A stretch of DNA of 64,000 nt from Adenophora triphylla var. japonica. Its lineage: Eukaryota; Streptophyta; Magnoliopsida; Asterales; Campanulaceae. The translations under genes were made by a program, and so were the position numbers. The stretch is taken from assembly GCA_022495995.1 (NCBI GenBank), contig JAFEMH010000339.1:62001-126000 (forward strand), read 5' to 3'. Positions 21,485 through 31,500 of the stretch are shown here, piece by piece; positions within the stretch are counted from its first letter, which is position 1, and each line of letters starts with the position of its first letter. Below the pieces are notes generated by a model, which did no database searches, was not told the DNA's origin, and was given only the letters and a program-made list of their open reading frames with translations.

Positions 21485-23487
21485 TGGCTGCTCACGAGTG
21501 CTCGACTTCCGCGACTCATTCGGAGAAAAACTAATGATTTCTTACGCTTTATGGATCCAAGCGGGACATGGTATACTTTGCTTAGCTCGTGGATCTGATC
21601 CCTTAGCTTTCTGGTGGAGGTCACCTCTTCACGGATCACATGTAGTTTAGCCCTAGGAGGCCTTCGATCTTCATCCTCACTCTTGGAGTCGTCTTCACTT
21701 TCCTCTTGCTTCCGCTTTCGTTTGCCATCTTTCTTCATTACATAACGGTCTAACTTTCCCTCGTCAACCCATTGTTGGATTATCTTCTTAAGGGCCCAAA
21801 GAACCATCGGTGGTGTGCCCGTTGTCCTTGTGAAAATCACGGTATTTGTTCTTGTTGCGGGGATACTTTGGGTTATCAATCGGCGGACGAGGTGGAGGAA
21901 GGTTCACCATCTGCATGATTTCGGAGATGGGCTTTGTAAGAGGGGTGAACTCCGGCTTCTCGGTGCTTCGGTTCTATTCTTTCCTTTCTTGCCGTTCCCA
22001 TTGTCATTACGTCGGGAGTTAGTTGCTTCGGGTTCCGTATTGTCGGCACCCTTTTCTTTGTCTTGTCCTCGGCCATGGAAATGGCATAAGCCACTTTGTA
22101 TAATTCGGCCTTGGAGCCGGGTTCCACTGGGCGAGAGTTCATAAATGAGGGCCGCATTTTAACCCGAGTTGAAGCAAACTATGACCTCCCTATCGCTAAG
22201 GCTTTCTTCGACTTGATCTCGCCATTTTCGGAACCTATTGTAGTAGGCCGAGGGTGGTCTCTCCCTTCCCTTGCTCAATGTTGGCCAAGTCGGTTAATCT
22301 CATCTTCCTCTTCCCAGTAGTGGCAAAATGATCTAAGAACATTCTCCTCATGCCCCTCCGGCCAATCGATGCAACCTTTCTTGAGCTCACGGAACCGGAG
22401 TCAAGTCATTCGGAGAAGGTGCTCGCGAAAGCTTTGCGAGCAAGTCATCGCGGTGGTGAGGAGATTCATGGTTTGTTCAAAACTTTGCACATGGTCCTTG
22501 GCGTCGATGGTTCCGTTATATTTCTCGAAATTTGGGAGCTTGAGGTTAGGATGGGGAGGTGCTGTAGTTATCCTCAAGGAAAACGGACGGGTGGCCCAAT
22601 CATAATCATCGTCATTATATTTCTTTCCCCTCTCCATATCATCCGGCCTTTGCTTCAACGGCTCCCATTGCTTTGTTTCTATTTCCTTCTCACTTTGCTT
22701 GAGCGAGTGCTTCGTTGGGAGCTTCGGCGACCTTTCTTTGGGGCGATCATTCACCCTACTATGCTTTTCTTCATGTCGGTGGCCATCACGTTTGGAGGGG
22801 CCCTATCACTTCTTGGTTCAGGTCTTGTGCGCCAAGTATCATCCTGTAGGGCTCACGGGGTCCTTGGCCTAGCAAATTCCCGATGCCGAGGGCGAGGAGA
22901 GTCCGGTCGACGAGGACGATGAGAATCTGAATGACGAGGACGAGGAGAATCGGCCCGACGAGCTCGAGGAGACGCGGGACGCCTAGGTGTCATGATGAGG
23001 CGGCGAGGGGATAGGCGCCTATTCAAGCTGAGTCTTGTCCTTAGGTCCTTGGAGTTCACTTCCTCTTCCCTAGGAGTTATTTGGCTTCTCGGGTCGACCA
23101 CGGGATCCTTACGCTTCTTGTTATGCCGAGGACGAGGAGAATCCCCGGGAGCCGGGCAGCGTGTAGTTCGGCGGTTTTAGGGGAGGAGCACGATGCTCTC
23201 CTGTTCCTTTCTCGAAGGTGGGCCCATTGATGGTACAATGAATGGAGCCATGGAATGATCTGGGTCCATTTGCAAAAGAGCAACTTGTGTTTCATACATC
23301 CTTTGCAAAGTCTCCATTTGTTTGTGTAACAAAGAGCGTCGGTCAACGGGTTGAGATCCTCCTGCTTGGCCGGCGTCGGCATTCTTTGTTTTCTTCCTTC
23401 ACCTTGCTTCCCACGAGCACGAGTAGGACGAGGAAGGTCATTGCCCTCTCCCTCGGCATTTGCACGACCCGTGGAACGAAGAGTCAT
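21485..23487 (-). pseudogene. element 2 gag
   Basis: Starts about 23487 (MTLRSTGRANAEGEG) with an Arg/Pro/Ser-rich N-terminus (repeat RRPDSPRPRH, 22853-23100). The capsid start is LPNFEKYNGTIDAKDHVQSFEQTMNL (about 22425-22510), the standard Retrotrans_gag lead-in. The rest of the capsid reads in shifted frames down to 21880, and the C-terminal segment (ELKK-like, 21750-21800) and KRKRKQEESEDD basic/acidic tail end near 21640. No zinc knuckle was clearly seen in an open frame. Multiple frameshifts. Confidence 0.75.
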
Positions 23488-23942
23488 GGCAAGGGAGGAA
23501 TGGCATCGGCTTGAGGTAGAGGAGGAGGAGGGCGGTGGCTCCTCGGCTCCGGTGTTTCCCCATTCACCTGGGTGGGATCCTCATTTGTAACACTTGTGAA
23601 TTGTCCGTCCATTATGATTCACAAAGATTATTGAATACGAAATTTTCGAAAAATCACAATTTCAGAACCGATTTTGAGGTCAAAATTAGGGCAAATTTTG
23701 ACCACAAACAAACTCCGATTGTAATTCTTTCGAAACAAAACGAATTCAAGCCAAGCGGAATTTTAACGCCAAAAATGCCTTCAACGGAATGCATGTATTT
23801 TCCGGTCAAAATATGCGGGTCGGGCGGTTTTCAAGAACAAACCTAGCGATCCAGAAATTCCGTTCCAAGAAAGAACAATTCCGGCAAGAAAATTGGCTTA
23901 AGGCGAGCGTCTTCCAGGCCAAACAATGGGTGTTTGAATCGA
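23488..23942 (-). other. element 2 leader between PBS and gag
   Basis: A 450-bp stretch without ORFs of note, rich in TTTTCGAA-like A/T sequence. This is the untranslated leader between the primer site and the gag start. Confidence 0.5.
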
Positions 23943-23961
23943 TTTCCCGGCAATGGAACCA
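23943..23961 (-). promoter_or_regulatory. putative primer binding site of element 2
   Basis: The minus strand reads TGGTTCCATTGCCGGGAAA two bases after the LTR end ...GGTATCATCA. Its position and TGG start fit a PBS. I cannot assign the tRNA. It resembles the AATTGGCGCC..GGGAA context common in plant gypsy elements but is diverged. Confidence 0.5.
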
Positions 23962-23963
23962 AT

Positions 23964-24777
23964 TGATGATACCAAAATCGTCAAAACAGCCCAAATCCAA
24001 GCGTCGAATGCTCCGGCGATTGCAAGGCCTGAAAATAAGAGAAAACACGTAAACTAAGCCGGGGCGGATCCGGCTAAAGGCCCTCCGGCGTGAGAGTAAG
24101 TTCACGGTTGATATTAGAGAAATCAAATTGACAGAGTTTCTCCAATGTAAAAAGTAACGTACCCAATAATGAGCCATGGGGCTTGTATTTATAGGAATGG
24201 ATTGATAGAATCCATGTTGGAATGAACTTGTAAAGAGATAAGATATAACTCTAATAGAATTATATCTGTTAAGGAGTCATTGTTTGACTTGAATTGATGT
24301 TGATAAGTATAATCCTGATTGGATAATGATTGTATAATCCTTGTTGAATAAGGATTGTAACTGCTAGCCGGAACGCCGAGGAAGGCAAATGTTTTTCCTC
24401 GGCCTTTGGCAAATAGGCCGAGGAGAACGATCCTGCTTCCTCGTCACTTGATGAATGGCCGACATGAAAATATGCCGGGGAGAATACTTTTGTTTCCTCG
24501 GTAATTGGTGACATGCCGAGCAAAGGACTTTTCTCTCCTCGGTAATTGAGACAGGCCGGCCCAAGAATGGCAACATAAGACCAAGGTAAATGTTCCTCGG
24601 CATACGAGGAAGATAATGCTCGGCCCTAATACTTGATGAATATATAATATCCATGGCCCAATATAGTTGGGCCCAGGTTCGGGCAAGCCCATGTTCGTAG
24701 CTCGGTTTATACCGTTCAGTATCCATTTTTTTGTAAACTTCTTTTGTGCCCTAAGCCTTCTTGCCATGTTAGAAACA
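23964..24777 (-). repeat. element 2 5' LTR
   Basis: The minus strand runs TGTTTCTAACATGGC... to ...GGTATCATCA (TG..CA ends, about 814 bp). It contains a TATA box at 24186-24193, a CG-rich transcribed part, and upstream of the TATA box at 24370-24625 a set of inverted GCCGAGGA / TCCTCGGC motifs (about eight half-sites). No partner LTR was found, so the ends are inferred from the TG/CA ends and the neighbouring PBS. Confidence 0.65.
24186..24193 (-). promoter_or_regulatory. TATA box of element 2 LTR
   Basis: TATAAATA on the minus strand within CCTATAAATACAAG. It lies about 220 bp from the LTR 3' end, so the inferred start site near 24155 leaves a plausible R-U5. Confidence 0.65.
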
Positions 24778-25285
24778 CCCCAATCCGGGCTTCGACAGAA
24801 CCGCTTTTGCAGTTTGATTGCACGATTATCAAATTTTTATAATATTCCGATTACATTTTACAGTAACCAACTGGACAACAATCGAATTTTTATAATAATT
24901 GATTGGGCAAATGACAAATTAGGGTCCAAAGTTTGGGAGGGGGGGGGGATTTATGTGAGTGTGTGCACGCCATCAGGGTCTGATGTTCTAATTTTGTGGG
25001 TTCAAAGTTATCAACGTTAGTAGGATTAGGGTTTTTTGACGATTGCAAAAAAAAAAAAAAAACCCCGTAAAATCACAAGTTGCCTTGCATGTGGGGCTTA
25101 ACTGGGGTTATTTATGGTTAAATTCCCAATCTACTACCCTTTATTCATAGACCTAAATTGACAAACCTAATTATTTTTCAATGAATAATTTTTTAGTATA
25201 TGTTTTTTTCAATAAATCTTTTAATATTTTAAAACAATTCTTTCTATTTAAAAAAATATTATTTATATTATTATTTATTTATTTA
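24778..25285. other. diverged MULE-like terminal sequence and AT-rich DNA
   Basis: At 24905-25085 there is GGGCAAATGACAAATTAGGGTCC..., related to the TIR of the adjacent Mutator-like element (25295) but diverged, with poly-G (24939-24950) and poly-A (25048-25063) runs. AT-rich DNA follows. No gene. Confidence 0.45.
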
Positions 25286-25294
25286 ATAATTATA

Positions 25295-25494
25295 GGGCAA
25301 ATGACAATTTATGACCTGAAGTCTACGAGGAGGTACCAATTGGGGCCTGAAATCTTAATTTTGTCAATTTAGGGCCCAAAGTTACTACTTTTTATCAATT
25401 TGAGGGCTTTTTGACGTTTTCCGTCCAAAGAGCCCGTTAAGTTACCACGTGCGATTCACATGAGATTCAGTGAGGGCATTTTGGTCATTTCACG
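25295..25494 (+). repeat. left TIR of the MULE (~200 bp)
   Basis: Pairs with 26690-26888 in inverted orientation with few mismatches, mostly single substitutions (for example ATTTATGACCTGAAG against ATTTAGGGCCCGAAG). Confidence 0.88.
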
Positions 25495-26349
25495 TTTCCA
25501 TATTTTTTTTTGTCAAATCAGGGCTCAATATCTAATTTTTTGTCAATTAAGGATTTTTTGACAAAATTCGTTAAAAACACAGTTAAGTTGCATGTGTCAC
25601 GCACATGAATAACAGATTTGGTTAAATTGAATTGACACTAACTTTTAAGGGGTTAAATGACATATTTTATAAATAAGGGATCATAGAACAAAATAAATCT
25701 TTTATTTTATTGAATTTCTTTTTAATTCTTATGTTATCATAATTTATTAAAAAAATAATCCAAATTCAAATATTTAGTTTTTTTTAACAAAAAATTATTA
25801 GTAAATTTAAAATATTGAAAAAAATAAAGATAATACTAGTAGTTAATATGATTTAAAATCCTAGTTAATATGATTTAAAATAATTAAAGATATTAACTAT
25901 TATCCTTTTTTCTAATAATTTAAATTACTAATTATTTTGCTTCAAAAAAATTACTAATTATTTTAGATTGGATAATTAATAAAATATATAAATAAAAATT
26001 GATTAAATAAAATAAATATTTACAAAAAATATTCTTACCCAATTTATATTTGTTTCTTAATCAAGTTTTTTTTTAATGAAACACAATTTAACTAATTAAA
26101 ATATATAAAATGATCTTTTCTTAAACACAAATAAAAAATATGGTATTGCTCAAAATCCCAACAACCATCATCTCTTTGAAATTCAAACTCACCACCATCT
26201 CCACCATAACCACCACCACCCAGTCACTACAATATCACACCCCCACCACCATAAACCCAACAAAAACAAAATCAAAGAACAATCATATTACAAATAAAAC
26301 CCAAATCAACTTAAAATCAAACAAGTATTTAACCCTCGCTTGGACATTT

Positions 26350-26690
26350 TTTTTTAAACCTTCGTTTGGACTCGTTTGGTCTTTTGGCGAAATTGAGAGC
26401 AGAGGGATGAACGTCGACAGAAAGAGGAGGATCTAGACTCAGTTTTGGGTGTTTGGAGCATCGCCGGAGAGGGTGAGGTGCCTGCCGGAGATGAAGATCG
26501 GAGGAGGTATGGATGCTGGGAAATGTCGGACTGGAAAGGGGAAAGATGGAGAGAGGGAAAGGTTGGATATGGAAGGGAAAGACGAGGGTAGGTGGTTGGA
26601 GTGTAATGGGTGTCAAGAGCGAGAGAGAAATGAAGTTGATGATGGCAGTGGCCGAAGAAGGAAGAAAAAATGGTGAGGAAGTAGTGAACG
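26350..26690. other. GC-richer insert inside the MULE, possible captured gene fragment
   Basis: This segment contrasts with the AT-rich left half. Both strands have open frames (plus 26449-26676, Gly/Arg/Glu-rich, beginning MFGASPERVRC; minus 26354-26713, Ser/Pro-rich). I recognise no domain. MULEs that carry gene pieces (Pack-MULEs) are common in plants, so capture is plausible but unproven. Confidence 0.4.
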
Positions 26691-26888
26691 CGAAATGACC
26701 AAAATGCCCTCACTAAATCTCACGTGAATCGCACGTGGTAACTTAATGGACTTTTTGGACGGAAAACGTAAAAAAGGCCCAAATTGATAAAAAGTAGTAA
26801 CTTTGGGCCCTAAATTGACAAAATTAAGACTTCAGGCCCCAATCTGATACCTCCTCGTAGACTTCGGGCCCTAAATTGTCATTTGCCC
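26690..26888 (-). repeat. right TIR of the MULE (~200 bp)
   Basis: Inverted copy of 25295-25494. The outer end reads ...GTCATTTGCCC. Confidence 0.88.
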
Positions 26889-26926
26889 ATAATTATATTA
26901 CCCTTTCCCCTCCGAGTAGGTCTGCT

Positions 26927-27432
26927 GAGAAACGCGTTTCTCCATAACTATGGAGAAACGCGTTTTTAATAGCCAGAAGCTATACGTTTGATAACCAGAA
27001 GAAAATTTCTGGATATCAGTCTCAAAGGGTTCTGGATATCCAGAAGCTTTGGAACGGATATCCAGAAGCCTTTGGGCGAATATTCAGAAAAAATAGATTT
27101 GAAGCCAAATCCAAGGCCAAGATCAGAAATTGCTTATTGAAGGTTTTTGGATATCCAGAAACCTTCAAATGTATATCCAGAAACCATCAAATGAATATCC
27201 AGAAACATTTTGAAAGTTTCTGGATATCATTTTGAAGGTTTCTGGATATCACTTTCATAAGCTTCTGGATATCCTTTCAAAGGGTTCTGGATATCCAGAA
27301 CCTTTGAGGCGATATCCAGTAACCATGGGACAAGGTCATGGCCAATACAAAAAGTTTATGGATATCCTTTCAAAAGGTTCTGAATACCCGTAACCCGTTT
27401 CTCCATAACTTATGGAGAAACGCGTTTCTCCC
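26927..27432. repeat. palindrome cluster: GGATATCC array between GAGAAACGCGTTTCTC pairs
   Basis: About 13 full or half copies of the palindrome TTCTGGATATCCAGAA lie at 27005-27380. They are bracketed by two blocks (26927-26967 and 27393-27432), each made of two GAGAAACGCGTTTCTC-type palindromes separated by ATAACTAT / ATAACTTAT. No coding sequence. Confidence 0.85.
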
Positions 27433-27621
27433 TAGATTTTACGTTCCCCTCCTTACCATCAACAACCGCCTCCATCATCATAATACCACCACAATCAACA
27501 TAAAACTACCACTATCAACACACACTGATTTAAATAAAACACACACTAATTAGTAAAGGTTCGATGATTTAATTCGTTTTTAAAGCTAATTTGATTAAGT
27601 TGGGTGATAATTGCTTTTAAA

Positions 27622-27790
27622 AAGGGTTAATTACCATTTAGGGCCTGAGGTCGTATACCTGTTCTCGCGCGGGGGCCTGTTATAGTTTCCTTTTCAATTT
27701 AGGGCCTGTCATTAAAAAAGTTAGCCAGTTAAGGGCTATTTGACGAAATTCGTTGAAAAACTTGTTAAAGTCTAATGCGGGTGGACCAAA
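27622..27790 (+). repeat. diverged MULE-type terminal sequence
   Basis: GGGTTAATTACCATTTAGGGCCTGAGG... and TTCAATTTAGGGCCTG..., then GACGAAATTCGTTGAAAAAC, share the pattern of the MULE TIRs at 25295 and 24905 in the same orientation. There is no matching opposite end nearby, so it is treated as a fragment. Confidence 0.45.
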
Positions 27791-27822
27791 CCGAAGTTAA
27801 TTTCATATTCGGGAGTTAAATG

Positions 27823-27823
<1 letters not shown>

Positions 27824-27912
<89 letters not shown>
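27824..27912. repeat. (AT)n microsatellite
   Basis: About 44 uninterrupted AT dinucleotides. Confidence 0.97.
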
Positions 27913-27915
<3 letters not shown>

Positions 27916-27930
27916 AATCTAAATGAATAT

Positions 27931-28275
27931 CAATTTTTAAGCAATTTACTTAATACATCTTCAATAAATATGATATTCAATTATATATTTGCATTACCAC
28001 GAGTCTGTAAGGTGTATAGCATGGTATTTACGAATATTTGCTACTAAAATTCTTTAAATGTCATCTTTTTCAAAGTCAAAAAAGAAGTAAACTTTGGGAG
28101 TATCCATTTTTAAGCAATTTACTTAATACATCTTCAATAAATATGATATTCAATTTATATATTTGCATTACCACTAGTCTGTAAGGTGTATAGCATGGTA
28201 TTTACGAATATTTGCTACTAAAATTCTTTAAATGTCATCCTTTTTCAAAGTCAAAAGAAGTAAACTTTGGGAGTT
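27931..28275. repeat. tandem duplication, two copies of ~172 bp
   Basis: TTTTTAAGCAATTTACTT...CAAAGTCAAAA..GAAGTAAACTTTGGGAG appears at about 27931-28100 and again at about 28108-28275, nearly identical apart from small indels. It adjoins the visible 3' end of the eIF3e exons. Confidence 0.88.
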
Positions 28276-28377
28276 CATTTTCCTTAAGCAAGAATCTCAG
28301 AAAAAGCATGATGACTTAGAGATAGTAAAGATATTAGATATTCATGGTAATGGCAACTTTATATCAGGAGTACATAC

Positions 28378-28524
28378 GCCATGTCGGTATGCGCTCATGT
28401 ATTCTGCAGTAGGTCTCAAAGATAAAAAGACGGGCGTTCTCAAGAAACTCATCCCTCAATGGTACAGTTGAGTAAGTTTCCTTCTTCAATACGACTTGCC
28501 AAGAAAGGGGTCATTCAATATCAC
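28378..28524 (-). pseudogene. EIF3E: eIF3e exon 6, frame-shifted
   Basis: Acceptor GTCCAG|GTGATATTG gives [10 protein letters not shown] in phase with exon 5. The frame is then lost: an extra base after the Lys codon and another about 15 bases on, after which [20 protein letters not shown] is read in a different frame. A 2-base excess near the RID-M segment precedes the donor GC|GTATGT. The exon is 147 bp where 143 are expected. The next expected exon (VLAEKLNLN-like) is not convincingly present on its left, although ATTCTTGCT follows an AG near 28295. This could be real decay or consensus error. Confidence 0.8.
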
Positions 28525-31500
28525 CTGGACAACCGTGATCGTGTTTTAGAAAGAAGCGGCATGTTATAATAAGCGAGCTATCCTCCGTCCAGATTAAGAG
28601 TCTTACTTTTTTTGCTGCCAACACGATGGTAACATTGTAGCAATATCATTTTAAGTTAATTTACCATTATCCTAATTTAAAATTTTAAATTGTTATTGAT
28701 ACACCATTATAATGTACTATCAATAACAATTTTTAGATATCCATATTCATTAGGATAATTAAATTAACCTACCTAAAATTATTGCATCAAAATATCTTCG
28801 CAAGTTAACAAAGCAAATAAAGGTAGGACTCTTAGTCCTGGAGGCTAGGGAGACATTCAAGCCTGTAAATTAAAGACTTAAAACAACTGTGCCATACTGT
28901 CATAGAAGCCTCCTGGAGCAGCATAAAACACACATGCACAAACACTTTTAAGAGCCATAAATAGAATGTTCCTAGTAGATTAGCAACTATTTAATCACAT
29001 CCAACTCAAGATGAAAATATTCCATGCAAGTGATATTGGGATAGCAATGAAATAGACCCCCAAACACTTTTAAGAGCCATAAATAGAATGTTCCTAGTAG
29101 ATTAGCAACTATTTAATCACATCCAACTCAAAGATGAAAATATTCCATGCAAGTGAAATTGGGATAGCAATGAAATAGACCCCCAAACACTTTTAAGAGC
29201 CATAAATAGAATGTTCCTAGTAGATTAGCAACTATTTAATCACATCCAACTCAAAGATGAAAATATTCCATGCAAGTGATATTGGGATAGCAAATGAAAT
29301 AGACCCCCAAACACTTTTAAGAGCCATAAATAGAATGTTCCTAGTAGATTAGCAACTATTTAATCACATCCAACTCAAAGATGAAAATATTCCATGTAAG
29401 TGATATTGGGATAGCAATGAAATAGACCCCTTGGGTACTAACGGAGTATCCGTTGTGAGAATTTCTCTTCCTAAAATAAATGTTCTTTTCTATGAAGCTA
29501 CTATAAGCACCTTCGATATCTATCATGTCCCATATGTGCATTTGTATTACTATATTGTAACACATTTATGTGTATGCACACAACTGAAATAGCCTAAACA
29601 TCAAATTCCTTGATGTTTGTAAAAAACTAAAAACGTACTCCCAGTTTTGGATGGATGGAGTAGGACCTAGACTGAAGTTCCAGAGAAAATGATGATTAAG
29701 TGTAGACTTATAGTTTCTCCTTCGGCTTCCAAATATTAATTTTATAATTATCTGTTTTTTGCATAGTTTAAGAAAAGAAGAAAACACAAGTTGCTTGCTA
29801 AGGGATATAGTTCACATCTTCAATAGTTGACACTCTTTACAGTCAACAATTACATCTACCTTTCTTTCCCTTGATACTAAGAAGTTTATCAAGTAAAATA
29901 TGCATGTCTACTAGCATAAACTTATTACAACAGGGATCTGCCTTCATTAAAAAAATTGAAGAGTGTCAAAAACATAAAATATATAATATAGCCGTCTTAT
30001 TGAAAAATATACTAGCCTACAGTGTGGTATATCCTGATAATTGAGCACTGGCAAATAATCCTTATCAAGACAAATCCAACCCTACATTATTCCTACAGCT
30101 CGTTCATCCACTAAATAAAAATTCCACCATGCCTCTACGGTAGACAACTGAAAATTGAAAATCGTATACATACACTGGAACACAGTCAGGCATGACAATC
30201 AAGAATCTCATAACTTCCTTTAATAAATCTTATCTAAGACTGTTGTACAATGCAGCGGAAGCAAATAAACAATAACCAAGAACACACACCAAGCAATTGA
30301 GAAATCGAAAGAGAAAAGAGATGAAAGTCGATTGGGGTTTTGAACCTTGCCTCTGCATTATTATGTGCAATGTCTCATCTGTTTGCATAGGGTTACAAAC
30401 AGTATATACTCCCTCCGTCCCACCAAAACTGATACCAAATTTCTGGGCACGCAGATTAAGGAAAAGTAAGAGAGAGAAAAAGTGAAAGAAAATGTTGTGA
30501 GTATGAAAAATTAAATAGGAGAGAGAATGAGGGGGAAGAATAGTTAGGAGAGAGAATGTTGTGAGTGTAAAAGTGAAATAGGAGAGAGAATGAGTGGGGT
30601 AAATAGTAAAGATTCTCTTCCATTTTGCGAAGTACGGCTTGGTTGGGACGGACCAAAAAGGAAATAAGTATCAGCTTTGGTGGGACGGAGGGAGTATATG
30701 TTACAAACCCTAGCCTAAACCAAGACCAAATAAACAGAAACCCTGCTTGTGCCCAAAACTCCCGTTAGCCTTGAGGCGCGCGCCTCAAGGTGACCTGTGC
30801 GCCCGCCTCGGCCGAGGCGCAATGCCAAGCTGCCTTCCTTCGGCCTTCGCGTGCGCCCGCCTTGCAAGATCCATGCGTCCGCCTCAGCCCCACGCCACGC
30901 CCCATACATTTCTGGCCACCAGGCGCCCGCGTCGTATAGCAAAAAAGTGACGGGGCGCCGCCTCCGCGGCGCTCGAGAGAGCCAGAGGGCGCCGAGCCTT
31001 TCGGGGCTAGACATCGAGCCATAACATCCAACAATCTCCACTCTTGGCGAGCATTCACCCAACCCAATAGAAGATACAAGGAACCAATACCCGAACCACC
31101 CCGTAGACATCGAACCTCCCCGTGTCTAACATGAGAAATGTGCAACAAGTCTCAAACAAGCTTGAACTTGTCACTGGTAACCGGCTTCGTCAACATATCG
31201 CAGCATTCTCTCGTAGTGTGAACCTTCTCTAGCACAACCTCACCCATATCAAATCAACTCCCGAATCTTGTGAAATCGCACATCAATGTGTTTCGTCCGT
31301 TGATGATAAATGTGATTCTTCACTAGAAATATCGCGCTGATCGTCACAAAGCAACTTCACTCCACCTTGCTGAATGCCCAATTCGTTGACCAAACCCCGA
31401 AGCCATAAGGCTTTCCTTTGCAGTTTTCAACCGCCGCCATGTACTCCGCTTCCGTTGGAGACAATGCAATAATCGATCAATCATAGATCTCCAACATATG

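Larger units (their letters stand above)
12870..24777 (-). mobile_element. Tat-like Ty3/gypsy LTR retrotransposon 2 (left end unresolved)
   Basis: On the minus strand: LTR 23964-24777, putative PBS 23943-23961, gag (to about 21500), protease, RT with YIDD, RNase H, integrase ending at 17398, a 43-bp tandem array and an opposite-strand spliced Transposase_28 gene. All pol domains are present in the right order but the frame is broken repeatedly. I could not find a second LTR on the left, so either the 3' LTR is lost or it has diverged. The motif GCCGAGGA with its inverse TCCTCGGC recurs in the LTR, the array flank and the antisense gene, which ties these parts together. Confidence 0.7.
25295..26888. 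mobile_element. Mutator-like element, non-autonomous, 1594 bp
   Basis: It is flanked by identical 9-bp direct repeats ATAATTATA (25286-25294 and 26889-26897), the TSD length of Mutator-like elements. Its ends are long inverted repeats starting GGGCAAATGACAATTTA. There is no transposase ORF. The interior is AT-rich on the left (25500-26340) and distinctly more GC-rich at 26350-26690. Confidence 0.88.

Noticed and set aside
17398..23487. Endogenous pararetrovirus
   Set aside because: LTR, PBS, integrase and the order PR-RT-RH-IN identify a Ty3/gypsy retrotransposon; no movement-protein or coat-type region is seen.
28232..28471. Plus-strand 79-codon ORF
   Set aside because: It is antisense to eIF3e exon 6, which has clear homology on the minus strand.
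30715..31148. Arg/Gly-rich ORFs in the GC-rich copia LTR
   Set aside because: They come from the GGCGCCCGCC motifs in the LTR; the second LTR breaks the frames.
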